A DNA stretch of 64,000 nucleotides, taken from contig OZ025815.1 of assembly GCA_964019425.1 (NCBI GenBank), positions 310,001 through 374,000 on the forward strand. Reading direction: 5' to 3'. Each line of letters starts with the position of its first letter. Positions within the stretch are counted from its first letter, which is position 1. The translations under genes were made by a program, and so were the position numbers. This DNA comes from Flectonema sp. DT1601 (taxonomy: Eukaryota > Euglenozoa > Diplonemea > Diplonemida > Diplonemidae). Positions 1 to 11,939 of the stretch are shown piece by piece. The notes beneath the pieces were generated by a model, which was not told where the DNA came from, did not search any database, and saw nothing but the letters and a program-made list of their open reading frames with translations.

Positions 1-3000
1 TATCGATAGTTTTTAAAGTTCGCGACTTAAATCTGTTTGCTTTCGAGAGATTCTCATCATCGAAACCATCGACGTCATCAAACATAGGATTCATTCTGGA
101 CATTCTCCAGTAGTTGAGATACCATGTTACTCTGTTTTCTAATTCTTCTCGGCTGGCTAATTCGTAGGCAGTTTGCTTGCTTGGTTCACTCTTAGCTGTC
201 CAACGAGTTCCCTTTGGAATCTCTGGAACACCCAAAGGATTACCAGCATCATCACGACAATCATGTTTGAGCCAATCCCAAATTGAAGTGTCTCCTCTCC
301 ACCAGAAGACTTCTCTGTTTCTATTAATCTCTTTTGTTTGTTTTGGAAACAACGCAATTTCCCAAAGCGCTGAATCAACTTCTCCTGGTGGGTTGCGTCC
401 CTCGTGAGCAGAGACCCAGTATGCTGGACGGTCAGTCCTATCACCCTTTTGACGTTTATCGTCGTCGAAGACAGAAAGGTATCTAACCTTACCATCTCCT
501 TTGTATGATAAAGGATAATTAGAAGCGGTCATTACTTGTTTTAGTCCTTCGAGTTCTTCTTTGTATGATTCTACGACACTCTTTCTAATGTACATCTTTG
601 TTCCTCTTTCTGGAGCACGTTCAATATCCCAGAAGGATGCTTCGTTCTTCCATCTGTGAACGCATACGTAGAGAGAGTTTTCATCACGAGCGTCTCTGCA
701 CCACTGTTCTGGTAGGTCAACTCGTTCAACTCTTTCAACTCTCCAGTTTGCTTTCTTAACCCAAGTTTGTAAAGAAGTTCCTTCCTGAACGTTGAATTGT
801 TCTAACCACTCTTCTCCTTTAACATCAACTATTGGTTGAGCGTTAATGATCGTACCATTATTGTAGGAACCAGACGATACAGAAATCTTACCCACATGAT
901 CTCCTGAGTACACTTGTGCAGGTTCACTTCCATGATACTTCCAAGGCGATCTTGTGTAAGCGTGATGCAGGGCGAGGTATTTTGGTTCTGTGTCTAAACC
1001 TCCCAAACCGGTCTGTTGTTGTTATTTGTTTTGTTAACTTGTTGAAAAGTTCTTTTTGTAAAAAATAAAAAAAAAAAAGATAAAATTCATGAAATACCTT
1101 TTTAATATTAACCTTAGTAGTTCCAACAAGAGTGATGTAGTCATTATCACACGATTCGAATTCACTTTCTTCATCATTTAATTCACGTATCCAGTTAGTA
1201 GGAAATAGTGGTGGATGATTTCTGTTGTTTTGTTTTGTTTTGTTTTGTTTTGTTTTGTTTTGTTTTGTTTTGTTTTGTTTTGTTTTGTTTTGTTTTGTTT
1301 TGTTTTGTTTTGTTTTGTTTTGTTTTGTTTTGTTTTGTTTTGTTTTGTTTTGTTTTGTTTTGTTTTGTTTTGTTTTGTTTTGTTTTGTTTTGTTTTGTTT
1401 TGTTTTGTTTTGTTTTGTTTTGTTTTGTTTTGTTTTGTTTTGTTTTGTTTTGTTTTGTTTTGTTTTGTTTTGTTTTGTTTTGTTTTGTTTTGTTTTGTTT
1501 TGTTTTGTTTTGTTTTGTTTTGTTTTGTTTTGTTTTGTTTTGTTTTGTTTTGTTTTGTTTTGTTTTGTTTTGTTTTGTTTTGTTTTGTTTTGTTTTGTTT
1601 TGTTTTGTTTTGTTTTGTTTTGTTTTGTTTTGTTTTGTTTTGTTTTGTTTTGTTTTGTTTTGTTTTGTTTTGTTTTGTTTTGTTTTGTTTTGTTTTGTTT
1701 TGTTTTGTTTTGTTTTGTTTTGTTTTGTTTTGTTTTGTTTTGTTTTGTTTTGTTTTGTTTTGTTTTGTTTTGTTTTGTTTTGTTTTGTTTTGTTTTGTTT
1801 TGTTTTGTTTTGTTTTGTTTTGTTTTGTTTTGTTTTGTTTTGTTTTGTTTTGTTTTGTTTTGTTTTGTTTTGTTTTGTTTTGTTTTGACGTGTTGTATAA
1901 GCAATCTCCTAGTTTTATAATTGCATACCTCGAATCTGGATCCTCACATGCGTATAGGGTTTGCGGACTCGGGTTAAGAACTAATTCGCATGACAGAAGT
2001 CCAGGATGGTCTGTAGATAGATTTGATATTTTATTATTTTGATTAAACGATAAGAACTAACATCTGGAAACAATACCAACCAAAAAAAAACAAACCTTTA
2101 TGAATTCTATGCTCTGGGTTGTTAAGCCAAGATGCTAAACGGTTGCCCCAACTTTCAGCGTTTTGACCATCGATTTTACGAAGACTTTCACGAGGAACCG
2201 ATAGAACCTTTCTCTTGTCGCTGTGGCTGAGTTCTGAACGAGAAAGAAGTTCAGTTAGACGTTCTTGAGCAACGCGGTTTCTACATTTACCGAGTGCTGA
2301 AATCATATCAATTGCGATTCGATATTTTGGAGTTGGATCATCTTGAGCTGGTTCATCAAGTACTAAACATTCTAACCAACAGCCAGCAAGTTTTCCACTC
2401 ATGTGAACTTCAGAAGTAGTTCCGTTAACTGGGAAATTATCCTCAAGGGTAGCTCCAAATATGAGAGCATCATCGGCATTATTTGTCATTCTATCGATCG
2501 ACCATGAAGCACCATCTTCAAAATATGGAGCATTAGCCTGGTCATCTGATCCAGGCTGTGGTACTCTCGACTTAATAGCAACATGAACCTGTTCGTCTTG
2601 ACCCTGAGCCACATCATCATCTCCAAATGACTGAGATGCTGACAGAAGGTGACTTGTGTCTGCATACCTTGACATTAGTTGTGGAATACTTCTCATAAAG
2701 TCTTCCCAGTATGCTATCGAGTCAGTTATTTTTGTTGCTTTAAGAGCCTTAGTGCAGATCATTAAACTAACCTTTGGTGGTGTTTCATGGAAAGGAATAT
2801 AACCAGTGCTAGACTCAATGAGTCGACGTTGCATTGCCCATCTGCCGTCTTTCCATTTGATGTCGAGGTCATAACCTTTGCCGACACATTCGTATTCTCC
2901 GATGTTGCCGTTGGCGAGAGCTTCTGCTGAGGCATCGACTAAGGCCATGCGATCTTCCTCTTCGAGAACTTCTTTTCCTCCTAAAAAGAATACTTCTGGA

Positions 3001-6000
3001 AGTATAAGTTCATCGCTGTCTTGAGGAAGTGGTGCATCAATATCCTCTCCATGGTGATCTCTTAATTCTTTGTAGGCATGTCTCGCTGTTTGGTATATCA
3101 ACTTTGTAGCGTTCTCAACCATCTGCCAATCTCCTTCAAGTTGCATGCGACGATCTCTTGCTGCAGGCTCACCAGGAACACGAAGAGTGACGTTGAATTT
3201 ATCAGAAATCTCATCTCTGATATTACGAAGACGCTGTCTTACTTTGCTAGTCTTTGGAGCCTCATCAGAAACAGGTTCGACTTTGAAGTAACGACAAACA
3301 ACTTGGTATCTTTTCCTCCAAACTGATTTCCCATTCTCTTCAAGTGGAGTTAATGAGTATCTTCCATTTACCTGATGAGTTGTCGCTCCCTCGACGATTA
3401 TTGAACGACAGTCACCACCAAGACTCCAAATATTAGAACCTCCTTCATGACCATCGAGAGTGAGAGTTGGGGGATTACCGATACCTCCAACAGCAGCCCA
3501 CTTGCATGCTAATAATTCATCATCAGCTCCTCTTCCTTCTGGAGGGACTCTGGCTTCTGTGTCTTCCCAAGTGTATAAAGCTGGGACACAAACTCTATCT
3601 CTTGGTCTAATACGTGGCTTTCCAATCCACCATCTGCCATCGCCCCATAAGATACAATAGTTTCTCTCTCTCTTAGGACAGCGAGTCTTTTTCCAGTATG
3701 GTTTTCCATTCTTGATACCCTGACGTTGGTAGATTCCGTTGGCAAGCTCGACACTGGCACCTGTGATGGTGATTGTCGATGGAGTTAAAACATCCTTCGC
3801 ATCCATTCTATGAATACCATCTTGTACTTTACCAGCTACTGTTGAATGCATTTCATCGAGGTGGTGTTGAAGGTTTGATATATATTGAGTTTGTTCCTCG
3901 AGTTGTTTGCGTTCATAAATCTGTTCGAACTCATCTCTTTCTTGGATACGACGTTGTTTCTCAGTACGAGTGTGATCTGTTGATTTTGTTATTATTTTTC
4001 CTTTCAGTGCTGCTCTCCATTTCTCCGCTTGTTCATCCAACAGATTACCAGCTTCTTCAGAACCTCGTAAGGCGATTCCTGGTTTGAAATTCTCAGTACC
4101 GATAACTTTAACGGATTTTTCACCAGCGCCTTCATCGTCTTCTTCTTCGACAACGTCGGCGAATTCAGAAGCGATCTCACCTTTCCAAGTGTGGTAGTAA
4201 TCCATAAGTTCGAGTAAGATCTGTTGAGGGTTTTTGTCTGTACAGTAAGCAGGTTCTATTACCAAGTCATGTCTAGAGACATCAGCGCTTGGCCATCCGT
4301 CTGGTACGGTCCTGGAATTCCCACTTAAATCTATTACGTATTTCAAATCGTCACCGAACTCCTCCAAAAGATGAAATTTCAACGGCATCGGTACGATGTT
4401 TAATTTATCGGTGAATGGGACTGATCGTTTTTGGTAGAACATCATTTCCTCACGTTTTTCCCAATACTTTCGGGGATTGTATTGGACAATTTCTCTCATT
4501 TTAGCTTCCCATTCATCATCACCTCCAACCAATTCATCTCTTTGTGTTCTGTACATGTTAATTCGACTACATGAATAAACTAACTCTCTCCAGAGAGATG
4601 TCCCTCTGATCCAATTTTGACAACCTTTTGATTTGCGAGAGATCTTTTCAAGGAACGGATCGGTGTCGACTTCCTCGTGATTGCGAACGTTTTCAAGTAG
4701 AACTTCCATTTTAGTAGATTGAAATTTACTAACTTGAACTTGATGAAACGCTTCATTAAGAACAGCGATAACCATATTCAGAAGTAAAAAGTTTGCCATA
4801 ATAGTGAAGATTGCGAAGATAACTGGAGCGTAAATCCTTTGTTCTTCACGTAGCTCGTGGTAGTCGAAGTCTCCAAGAAGCAATCGAAGAAGAGAAGAGA
4901 TGGTTGTTGAGAAATCACGATAACCTTCTAGTAGAGTTCCGAATACGACATATGCCATTAGAGCAAATCCAATGAAGACGATTAAGAAAATAAAAACAAT
5001 TCCCATCAGTTCTGCTTTAGCCTTTTCAATAGTTTGTGTTAAAAGGTTTAATTGTGTGTTGAGACGAAGATAATAAAAGATTCTTAAAAATGACAAGAAA
5101 GCGTTGAAGGCATCAACGTGATCGATGTAGACCTGAACTTCTCCAATAGTCTCCCAGTCTTTTGGATACCCATCGAGGACAAGAACAGATGTGTCAGTGA
5201 ATCCTAAAAACATCCAATAGATTCGCAGTCCTAAACCAACCAAGAATAGACCTAAGTTGACAAAGTCAAATACGATCCAAAACTCTGTTGAGAGTACGTG
5301 CAGTATCCCTGACAAGTGAATAATAATACCTCCCTCTCCAGACTCTAAGACGTAGCGAGTCATTCCGTGACGTAGTTTTAATATCCACAAGAAACATTGT
5401 ACGAAGATCATCGTCACGAATATTAAAAATAAAACCCAAAATCCAGGATCACCAGACAAGTTAAAAAATTGAAACGTCGAAACATAATGAATCGGAACGA
5501 GTAGACCCGAAGCAGTAATCTCTAAGAACATCTGATAACGACATATTAAAGCATGATTTTGATTGTATGTCATGAATTCAATACTTACAGCACGAGTCGC
5601 CTTATCTATCCAGGGTATCTGAATAGGTGCGTGTTGATCATTTTGAGAAGTCGACACATCATCCCATCCCTGAACAGTAATCCCATTTTGAAGCGCACTA
5701 AACAATCTCTTTACATTAGCACGGGATTCACTGAATGGAATTTCTATCGCATAACCATCTGGTGGGTACGTTGTTAGTTTTCCGAGTAAAAATGCTGCGG
5801 CGGATCCGTTCAGCTGAGCAGCTGATCTCCATTTGTAAGCAGGCAGTAAAACATTTCTCTCCCATTCATCACGAACATAAGAATCGTTCATTAATACAAC
5901 TTGTGGGAATTGATTGGTAGCCGACTTGTCAATGTATGACTGAACTGGGTAAGGATTCTTATCTACGGTGGCATCTTCAAATTCGCTGTGACAAAGAGCT

Positions 6001-6713
6001 CCGAAATCGTTGTATCTCCGTTGTTGATAGTCGAGGCTGAATTGTTTATTTCCATTTGCTGTAATTCTACGAACAGGTTCTGAACAGTTGCGAGGAGCTA
6101 CTCTAATCTGACGTAATTTCATTGCCCCGACAGGGAAGTTGACGCCGTTAATTGGCTTACCGCCTTGAGTATCATCACCGTTATCAGGCCATATTGTATT
6201 CAACATTGGGAATGATTGCCAGTCCCAGTATTCTTCTACTTCTCCAATGTCTTCCCAAACTTTGTAGTATCGAAGGTCGGCGCTGTTTTCGAATTCGTCG
6301 TTTTTTAAATGTTGCATCACAGCGTTTTGAGTCCAGTAGCTGTCTCCTAATGCCTTGCCTGTTACTAAGAAATATAAAAACAGGGCTAAGAACGGAACGT
6401 AGGTAGCAAGACCGCAGCGATCTTCCCAAATCGCACGTTGGTGACGAATAAATCTGACGTCGAATCGAAGAGAGACATCCTGAGACATGAAATCGATGTA
6501 CTGATCGAAATCAATCCGGTCGTCTTCTTCGTTGCCGAGTTTCTTCGGACAGATTTCATCAATTTTTTGTTCAGATGCCAGTGGAAAACTCTCTCTTAAA
6601 AACAATCTGAACTCCTCGTGTGTCAGTTTCCCTTCTTTAGTAACTTCCAACTGCATAAATCGCAATCGGAGACGTTCCACCTCCTCCGTTCGCAACTTTG
6701 GACGAGACGACAT
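1..6713 (-). CDS. Polycystin (PKD2/TRPP-like) cation channel with EF-hand N-terminus and long C-terminal extension; 3' end outside window
   Basis: Four exons are readable: 6713-2096, 2010-1929, 1221-1098 and 1012 to beyond base 1. All introns are GT-AG and the reading phases agree across every junction, giving at least 1945 residues with no stop. The N-terminus has two degenerate EF-hand-like stretches (residues about 20-80), then TM1 near 100. A polycystin extracellular domain follows, with the KLRQIRV...C signature near 195-215, then a six-helix channel whose pore motif LGDFD is at 613-617. Polycystin-2 family channels carry cations in cilia or internal membranes. After the channel come more than 1000 residues that do not occur in animal PKD2 (under 1000 aa in all). 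They are acidic and coiled-coil at first, then repeats with the pattern NGxY...NGKxxW...GRWxI. The function of these repeats is unknown to me. The start is the first ATG of the open frame and follows an acceptor-like tract. Confidence 0.9.
1226..1887. repeat. Perfect (TTTTG)n microsatellite, about 132 copies, inside a polycystin intron
   Basis: The five-base unit is repeated over about 660 bp without one visible interruption. The array fills most of the 707-bp intron at 1222-1928. On the coding strand it reads (CAAAA)n and ends only a few bases before the CAG acceptor of the next exon. The long open frames it creates on both strands are artefacts. Confidence 0.98.
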
Positions 6714-6749
6714 CTTCTCGTCTTGTGGGGGGCCTGTGACCCCTCTGAT

Positions 6750-6784
6750 CTGATTAGGGAATTAGAATAAAAAGTAAGAAAACA
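6750..6784 (-). promoter_or_regulatory. Pyrimidine tract plus CAG upstream of the polycystin start
   Basis: On the coding strand a pyrimidine-rich run ends in CAG about 36 nt before the ATG. It could be the 3' splice site of a 5'-UTR intron or a trans-splice acceptor. Sequence alone cannot tell these apart. Confidence 0.4.
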
Positions 6785-7942
6785 ATTAAACTTCACAATC
6801 AGACCTGCTAACCACTAACAATCAGTTAGTTGACACGTGACTGTTGAAGTGGAATATGATATCTTGCGAACTATTAACAATTTACTTAAACGAATCTCAA
6901 AGAATAACGACTGGAGACGTAAACAAACCTGATGTTGAATGACTACCTAGACCCAGGAGTCACATAATTTATCTTTTTTTTTCTTATATCAAATTATTAT
7001 ACGAAGCAAGTTCAGTCAACTGTGGGAGTGCTTTCCACACAACAAATGAATTAAGACGACAGTAACACACGGAGGGGGGTTAATTGTTTGGTATTTGCGT
7101 AATACAATTACATTGCATCATTGTGTTTTTTTTTTTTTTAACGATAGCTTTAACTTTTGTCAAAAAGATAGATTTCTTACTTCTATTCTCTCATCGTTAA
7201 TTTGGTTTTCTTTTTTAAAAAATAAACAAAAGGAAAGGACCAAAGCAGTCTGTTGATAAGTTTCATTCTGTTAGAATTGGTTTTAATAAGCACACGGTGA
7301 TGGAGGATGTTTTTTTTTTTTTTTTTTTTTTTTTCGAGCGAATATTATCAGAGTTTTGCACACGACACTCAAGTCCTATCGTCACACAAGAGAACGAACT
7401 TCACATCACATTTGGACGAAGACACAAAGTGGGAATGTAGAAAACCAGATCACCGTGTTGTTATTTACCAAAAGGCTAACACAGGATTAACCCAACAAGT
7501 CTCTCTAACTCGTCTCACGACGTTAGGTTGAGAACCATTATTTTTCCAGGATTTCCGAACCAGTCTTTTTTGACTACTAGTTCAGTAATCAAGAAGAGAA
7601 GGGAGAAAAACAAACACGAATTAAAAGATGGCTAAGCCAACCGAAACAAACCTTAGGAAAGAAAGACAAGACAGAAAGAAGAAAAAAAAAAAAAAAAGGG
7701 AAAACAACTTTAACTTTACCCAAAGGAGACGACAACAAGCTATTTTCTAAGCCGGATAAAAGTAAGTAAGTCAGAGCTCTGTGACCCGTTCCAAAACTTC
7801 TGGAGTGAAGTACCGCTAAGTGTCTAATTATTTATTAAATTCAACCAGCCGAGTAGACTCCAAAAAGAACAGAGTGACTTCACAGTGATGATCTCATCTA
7901 TAAGATGGTAGATCATTGATGTAAACAGAAAAATTAAAATAT

Positions 7943-7973
<31 letters not shown>

Positions 7974-8421
7974 CTCTAATCACAAAACTTCCCAAAGGAA
8001 TAAATCGAAATTCAAACATGGCAACACACGAGACGGTGCTCTGTAGGTTGTACAGTAACCCACACATAGAGTAAAGTCGAACACAAGAAGAAATATTCAC
8101 GACCTTCATAAACAGAATTCATTTTTTTTTTTTTTTTTTTTCAGAAAAAAAAAAAACAAAATACCATACATAAGGTAAGAAACTAGGCGAGCACACGACC
8201 AATTCAAAAAAAAACGAAACATAACAACAACTTAGAAATATATAAATCAAATTAAGAACCAAAAAAAAGAAAATATTATTTTTTTTCATTCTGAGAAGGG
8301 AACGCAAAAAACCTTTCGACAGGTTAGCAAGATTTTAATCTCCTGAAAATTGGAAGCGCTTATTGCACTTCAGTCAGAGATGTGAGCAAACATCAACAGA
8401 AAGAAGCTTCTCTCTCCTTTT
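6785..8421. other. Intergenic, no gene recognised
   Basis: About 1.6 kb between the GTPase gene and the polycystin start, with many A and T runs (7127-7139, 7309-7334, 7682-7697, 7951-7972, 8120-8141). No protein-like frame is present. It should hold the GTPase 3' UTR and the polycystin promoter and 5' UTR. Confidence 0.6.
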
Positions 8422-9123
8422 CTAAGATACAACACAACAACACCCCGTTGAGGTTTGCTGTCCACTGGTAGAAAACGGAGCGGCCTCTTCATCAACAATT
8501 GCAACAGTTCGATAGTTGTTGCTTCGATAAGGACGACCACTAGGTGATGATAAAGAAGTGTATACTCCGTTTGAAGACTTTTTTGATGAAATATCAATTA
8601 TCCCCCTCGCAACTTTTAAAAAGACCGCCTGCACGCCTGCATCGGTTTTTGCTGAAGTTTGAACGTGTGGAACCGACGGATCGATTTCACTATCAATTTG
8701 CTGTTGAGAAACTGCAGGTTTCCTTCGAGAATCTGACAACAGATCACTTTTATTACCAGCGACCACGATAGCAACAGGGTGATTAAGACATTTTAATTCT
8801 TTTATCCATTTCTTAACTCTATCAAAAGATGTACTGTCAGTGACATCATAAACTAAAAGAGCAGCGTCAGTATTATTATAATACATTGGCTGTAGGGTGT
8901 GATACATTTCTTCTCCAGGTGTATCCCAAATATTCAAATCAACGCGTCTCTCTCCAACATGAACAGATTTTTCATATGCGAGTTTTCCGCTGGTCAGTGG
9001 AACAGGTCTCGTTTGTGACTCTCTTCCACTAAATTCACCTCTTATAAACCTTCTGACGAGAGCAGTCTTACCAACACCACTGTCACCCAGAAGGACTACC
9101 TTTTGGGTTTGTTTTCTCGGCAT
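8422..9123 (-). CDS. Rab-like small GTPase with C-terminal CAAX box
   Basis: 233 residues, a single exon from the first ATG. G1 is GDSGVGKT (13-20), G3 is WDTPGEE (66-72), G4 is NKSD (124-127) and G5 is TSAK (156-159). The protein ends CVVS, a CAAX motif that should be prenylated, after a run of cysteines, so it should attach to membranes and act in vesicle traffic. The closest families I can see are Rab5/Rab21 types, but the assignment is loose. Two features are odd. The G3 motif has Pro and Glu in place of the usual Ala and catalytic Gln (DTAGQE becomes DTPGEE). The switch I region also lacks the usual TIG motif. Intrinsic GTP hydrolysis may therefore be low. Confidence 0.88.
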   Translation of the reverse strand: MPRKQTQKVVLLGDSGVGKTALVRRFIRGEFSGRESQTRPVPLTSGKLAYEKSVHVGERRVDLNIWDTPGEEMYHTLQPMYYNNTDAALLVYDVTDSTSFDRVKKWIKELKCLNHPVAIVVAGNKSDLLSDSRRKPAVSQQQIDSEIDPSVPHVQTSAKTDAGVQAVFLKVARGIIDISSKKSSNGVYTSLSSPSGRPYRSNNYRTVAIVDEEAAPFSTSGQQTSTGCCCVVS

Positions 9124-10787
9124 TTATTTTTTATTATTATTATTGTTATTGTTATTTGTTTGGTGATGAACCTGTTAAATAATAATAAAACACATTAATT
9201 AAGAATCACATCATCACTTCTACAAGAGAGGAATGGTACGAACTGACGACATAGCGAATAAGGTAAGGATGTGGATGAAGATAGATAGCATACCATTATT
9301 ATTATTATTTTTTTTTTTTTTCCCCTTTGTCAATTTGTTTTCTTCTCCCCCAATCAGAGAGTATCAACAAACAGAGACGTTAGTAAGTCACTCTCATCAC
9401 TTACTTCAGAGAGACGGATCGTTGGATAAGTACCGATGCACAACCAGACGCAATCATAAAAAGGAAGAGAGAATAAACCCAATAATGCTACCGCGAACAC
9501 ACACACAGTAGCCTTTCCTGTTGTAGTTAGAGACACAGGAAGGGGTAAATCAAAAACAACGAAATAATCACATAAATTTAAAAAAAAAATAAAAAGAAAA
9601 AAAAAAGATTGCCGTAGCACCAAAGCACCATAACGAATTATTTTTTTATTTTTTATTTTTTATCCGCAGACTAAGTCAGAAGGTTGCAACATCATAAAAT
9701 AATTATAATCTAAACCATTTCGAAATCGGAGGTCTTCCTTCCCTGTCGGTATCTCATTCTGTTTTTTTGTTTTTTTTTTTTCCATTTCTTTTTTTTTCTC
9801 ATAAATTCTAAGACAACAACAGCCTCATTAAACAACACAAAGGATGGCGGGTATAAAACAAAAATAAAATAAAAAAAACTTTTTTGGGAATAATAATAAT
9901 AATAATAATAAGGAGGGAAAGTCTACTAACGGCTGTCAGTTTGTCTCAGAGCTATCTCAAGCGGGCCTCTTGCTCACTTTTGGTATTAAATCCTTAACAC
10001 AGAAAAACAGGATATAATTGTGAATATAAAAAATAAAATAAAAATATGTAAAAAAAAAGAAACAAATCACACTATGGAGACGCGACAATACACCTCATAG
10101 GAATTATGGAATTTTTTTTTTTTTTTTTGTTTGTACACGAAACCGTGAAACCGAACTTAAACTGAGAAAGCTTAGTTAAGGTTTACCTACGGCATCTTAA
10201 ATATTTATATAATTCAGTTCCGCTATTCTTCTTCTTGTCCATGACAGGGGGATTAACGAAAAAAAAAGACTCACCTCGAACGTTGAATTTTTGATCACAA
10301 CTCGATCGATATGCAAACATAGAATAGAAATACAATTCAATACATTGTAGACACGGTAATCAATATTATATAACAAAGACAGGGGGGGGTGGTGTGTGCT
10401 TCATATCCTTACACGTGATATAGAAGTACACAATACATTAGCAGAAATCTACTGTGATTGCCTATTTATGTCTATAATCTGATCAGTAATCAAAATAACG
10501 AAAAAATATGAGTCAGTTGGGCAGCGATGATTTGAAAATGCCTAATTTATATAACAAAAAAGAATACCACGAACATTTTACTTAAAAAAATAAGAAAAAA
10601 AAAAAGGAAAAAAAAGAAACATTGAAAGATGTATTCATACATACGAAAAAAGTATTTTATCCAACAGCAGGGTATTAAAAAAAACCAAGATCACCGATTT
10701 TTTTTTTTTTTTTTTTCAAATTTTTCGAGTGGTTTTTTTTTTTTTTTTTTTTTTTTGATATTCCCTATTTAAATGCAGAAATACTAT
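9124..10787. other. Intergenic, no gene recognised
   Basis: About 1.7 kb of AT-rich spacer with homopolymer runs (10110-10128, 10699-10716, 10733-10756) and an (AAT)n stretch at 9890-9910. No convincing frame was found in it. Confidence 0.6.
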
Positions 10788-11501
10788 TTATTTCACAGGC
10801 TTGACTAGAGAGGAATATGTCACAAGCACCTCAGAGCCATTTGGAATGTCGTCAAGGGAATCTATTACTGTCGCTTCAGGGAGAAGACGAGCTCCACGAA
10901 CTTGTTTTTTTAAATGAAATTTAGCACGAGCCTGCTTGAATAATGAATCGAGACCAGAAGAAATTGGGACACTAATAACCCGTTTGTCTTTTGGTGACCC
11001 TGAGTGTGATACAACGACACGGAGGGTTGGATTTTGCTCACGTTGTGAACGTGCTTCTTCTAATTTTTGCCATTGTGGGCCACTTGACTTTTCGCTCGGA
11101 GGCTCAGGTTCGGTAAGTTGATCAGCCAGTTCTGGTTTGTTATTTTGTTTCTTTCCATTTCTGACAATCTTTTTATGAAACATGCTACGAGATGCTCCTC
11201 GTTTTGCATTTTCTTCTTCAAAATGATGATGGCACTTCCAACAAACAATCGTTTGTGTCTTCTCTTCCTTCTCAATATCAGGGCTGTAGCATTTTGGACA
11301 TCTCATGTACGCTGGAAGGTCTTCTTCCTCCTCATCACTCTCTGAGTGAAAAACTTCAACGTCCGCAACTAATACATCCGCTGCGGCTTCGATTGATCCT
11401 TTGCGACTTAGTATTGCTTTGGCGTCGTAGGTGTCCAACTGTGGGAACATTGAACATAGCATGTCAATATCATACGAAGTGAACGACGCAGAGGAAAGCA
11501 T
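10788..11501 (-). CDS. CUE-like / zinc-ribbon / ubiquitin-like protein, function unknown
   Basis: 237 residues, single exon. Residues about 10-45 resemble a CUE ubiquitin-binding helical bundle (MFPQ followed by an alternating helix pattern). A CPKC...CWKC pair near 68-92 looks like a zinc ribbon. The last 70 residues look like a ubiquitin-like or PB1-type beta-grasp fold (hydrophobic strands around VISVPISSGLDSLFKQA and VLVTYSS). The arrangement suggests an adaptor that reads ubiquitin, but this is inference from patterns only and I do not recognise an orthologue. A pyrimidine tract ending in CAG lies 20 nt before the ATG. Confidence 0.7.
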   Translation of the reverse strand: MLSSASFTSYDIDMLCSMFPQLDTYDAKAILSRKGSIEAAADVLVADVEVFHSESDEEEEDLPAYMRCPKCYSPDIEKEEKTQTIVCWKCHHHFEEENAKRGASRSMFHKKIVRNGKKQNNKPELADQLTEPEPPSEKSSGPQWQKLEEARSQREQNPTLRVVVSHSGSPKDKRVISVPISSGLDSLFKQARAKFHLKKQVRGARLLPEATVIDSLDDIPNGSEVLVTYSSLVKPVK

Positions 11502-11520
11502 CTTTCTACTGAAATGTTAA

Positions 11521-11538
11521 CTGAAAGATGAAAAAAAC
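11521..11538 (-). promoter_or_regulatory. Pyrimidine tract plus CAG upstream of the CUE-like gene
   Basis: On the coding strand T-rich sequence runs into TTTCAG shortly before the ATG. It is a candidate splice acceptor (5'-UTR intron or trans-splicing). Confidence 0.4.
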
Positions 11539-11939
11539 GTAACTCAAACTATTCTATTTGTCATAAAACCAGAATCAACAACAAGATTATAAAGCTATCA
11601 ATGTACTTCGTGTGTTAGATTAACACAAAGGTTATTTTATTTATAAAATACGTGTTGACATATTGTCTGAAAGGGTGAACAAAGAAGATGACTTCTTTAT
11701 TGCAATATATTACAGCATTTTTGAGGCAAGTCACACAAACGAACTAAAAAATTGAATTCGTAAGAATGCAACAAGACAAAAATACAATGCAAACCTGCTG
11801 CTAGAACTGAATATGCGACAGCAATAAACAACATGAAAGTAGTTACTTTTTTTTTTTTTTTTTTTTTTTGTACATTTGTGATGATACATCACCATTTATT
11901 GTATCAAAATAATAATAACTAAAACAAAACTCGACTACC
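11539..11939. other. Intergenic
   Basis: About 400 bp between the ApbE-like gene and the CUE-like gene, with a T run at 11849-11869. Nothing else was recognised. Confidence 0.6.

Noticed and set aside
924-2042. Long frames of repeated CFVLF or KTKQN units on both strands
   Set aside because: They arise from the TTTTG microsatellite. The real coding use is limited to the flanking exons at 1098-1221 and 1929-2010.
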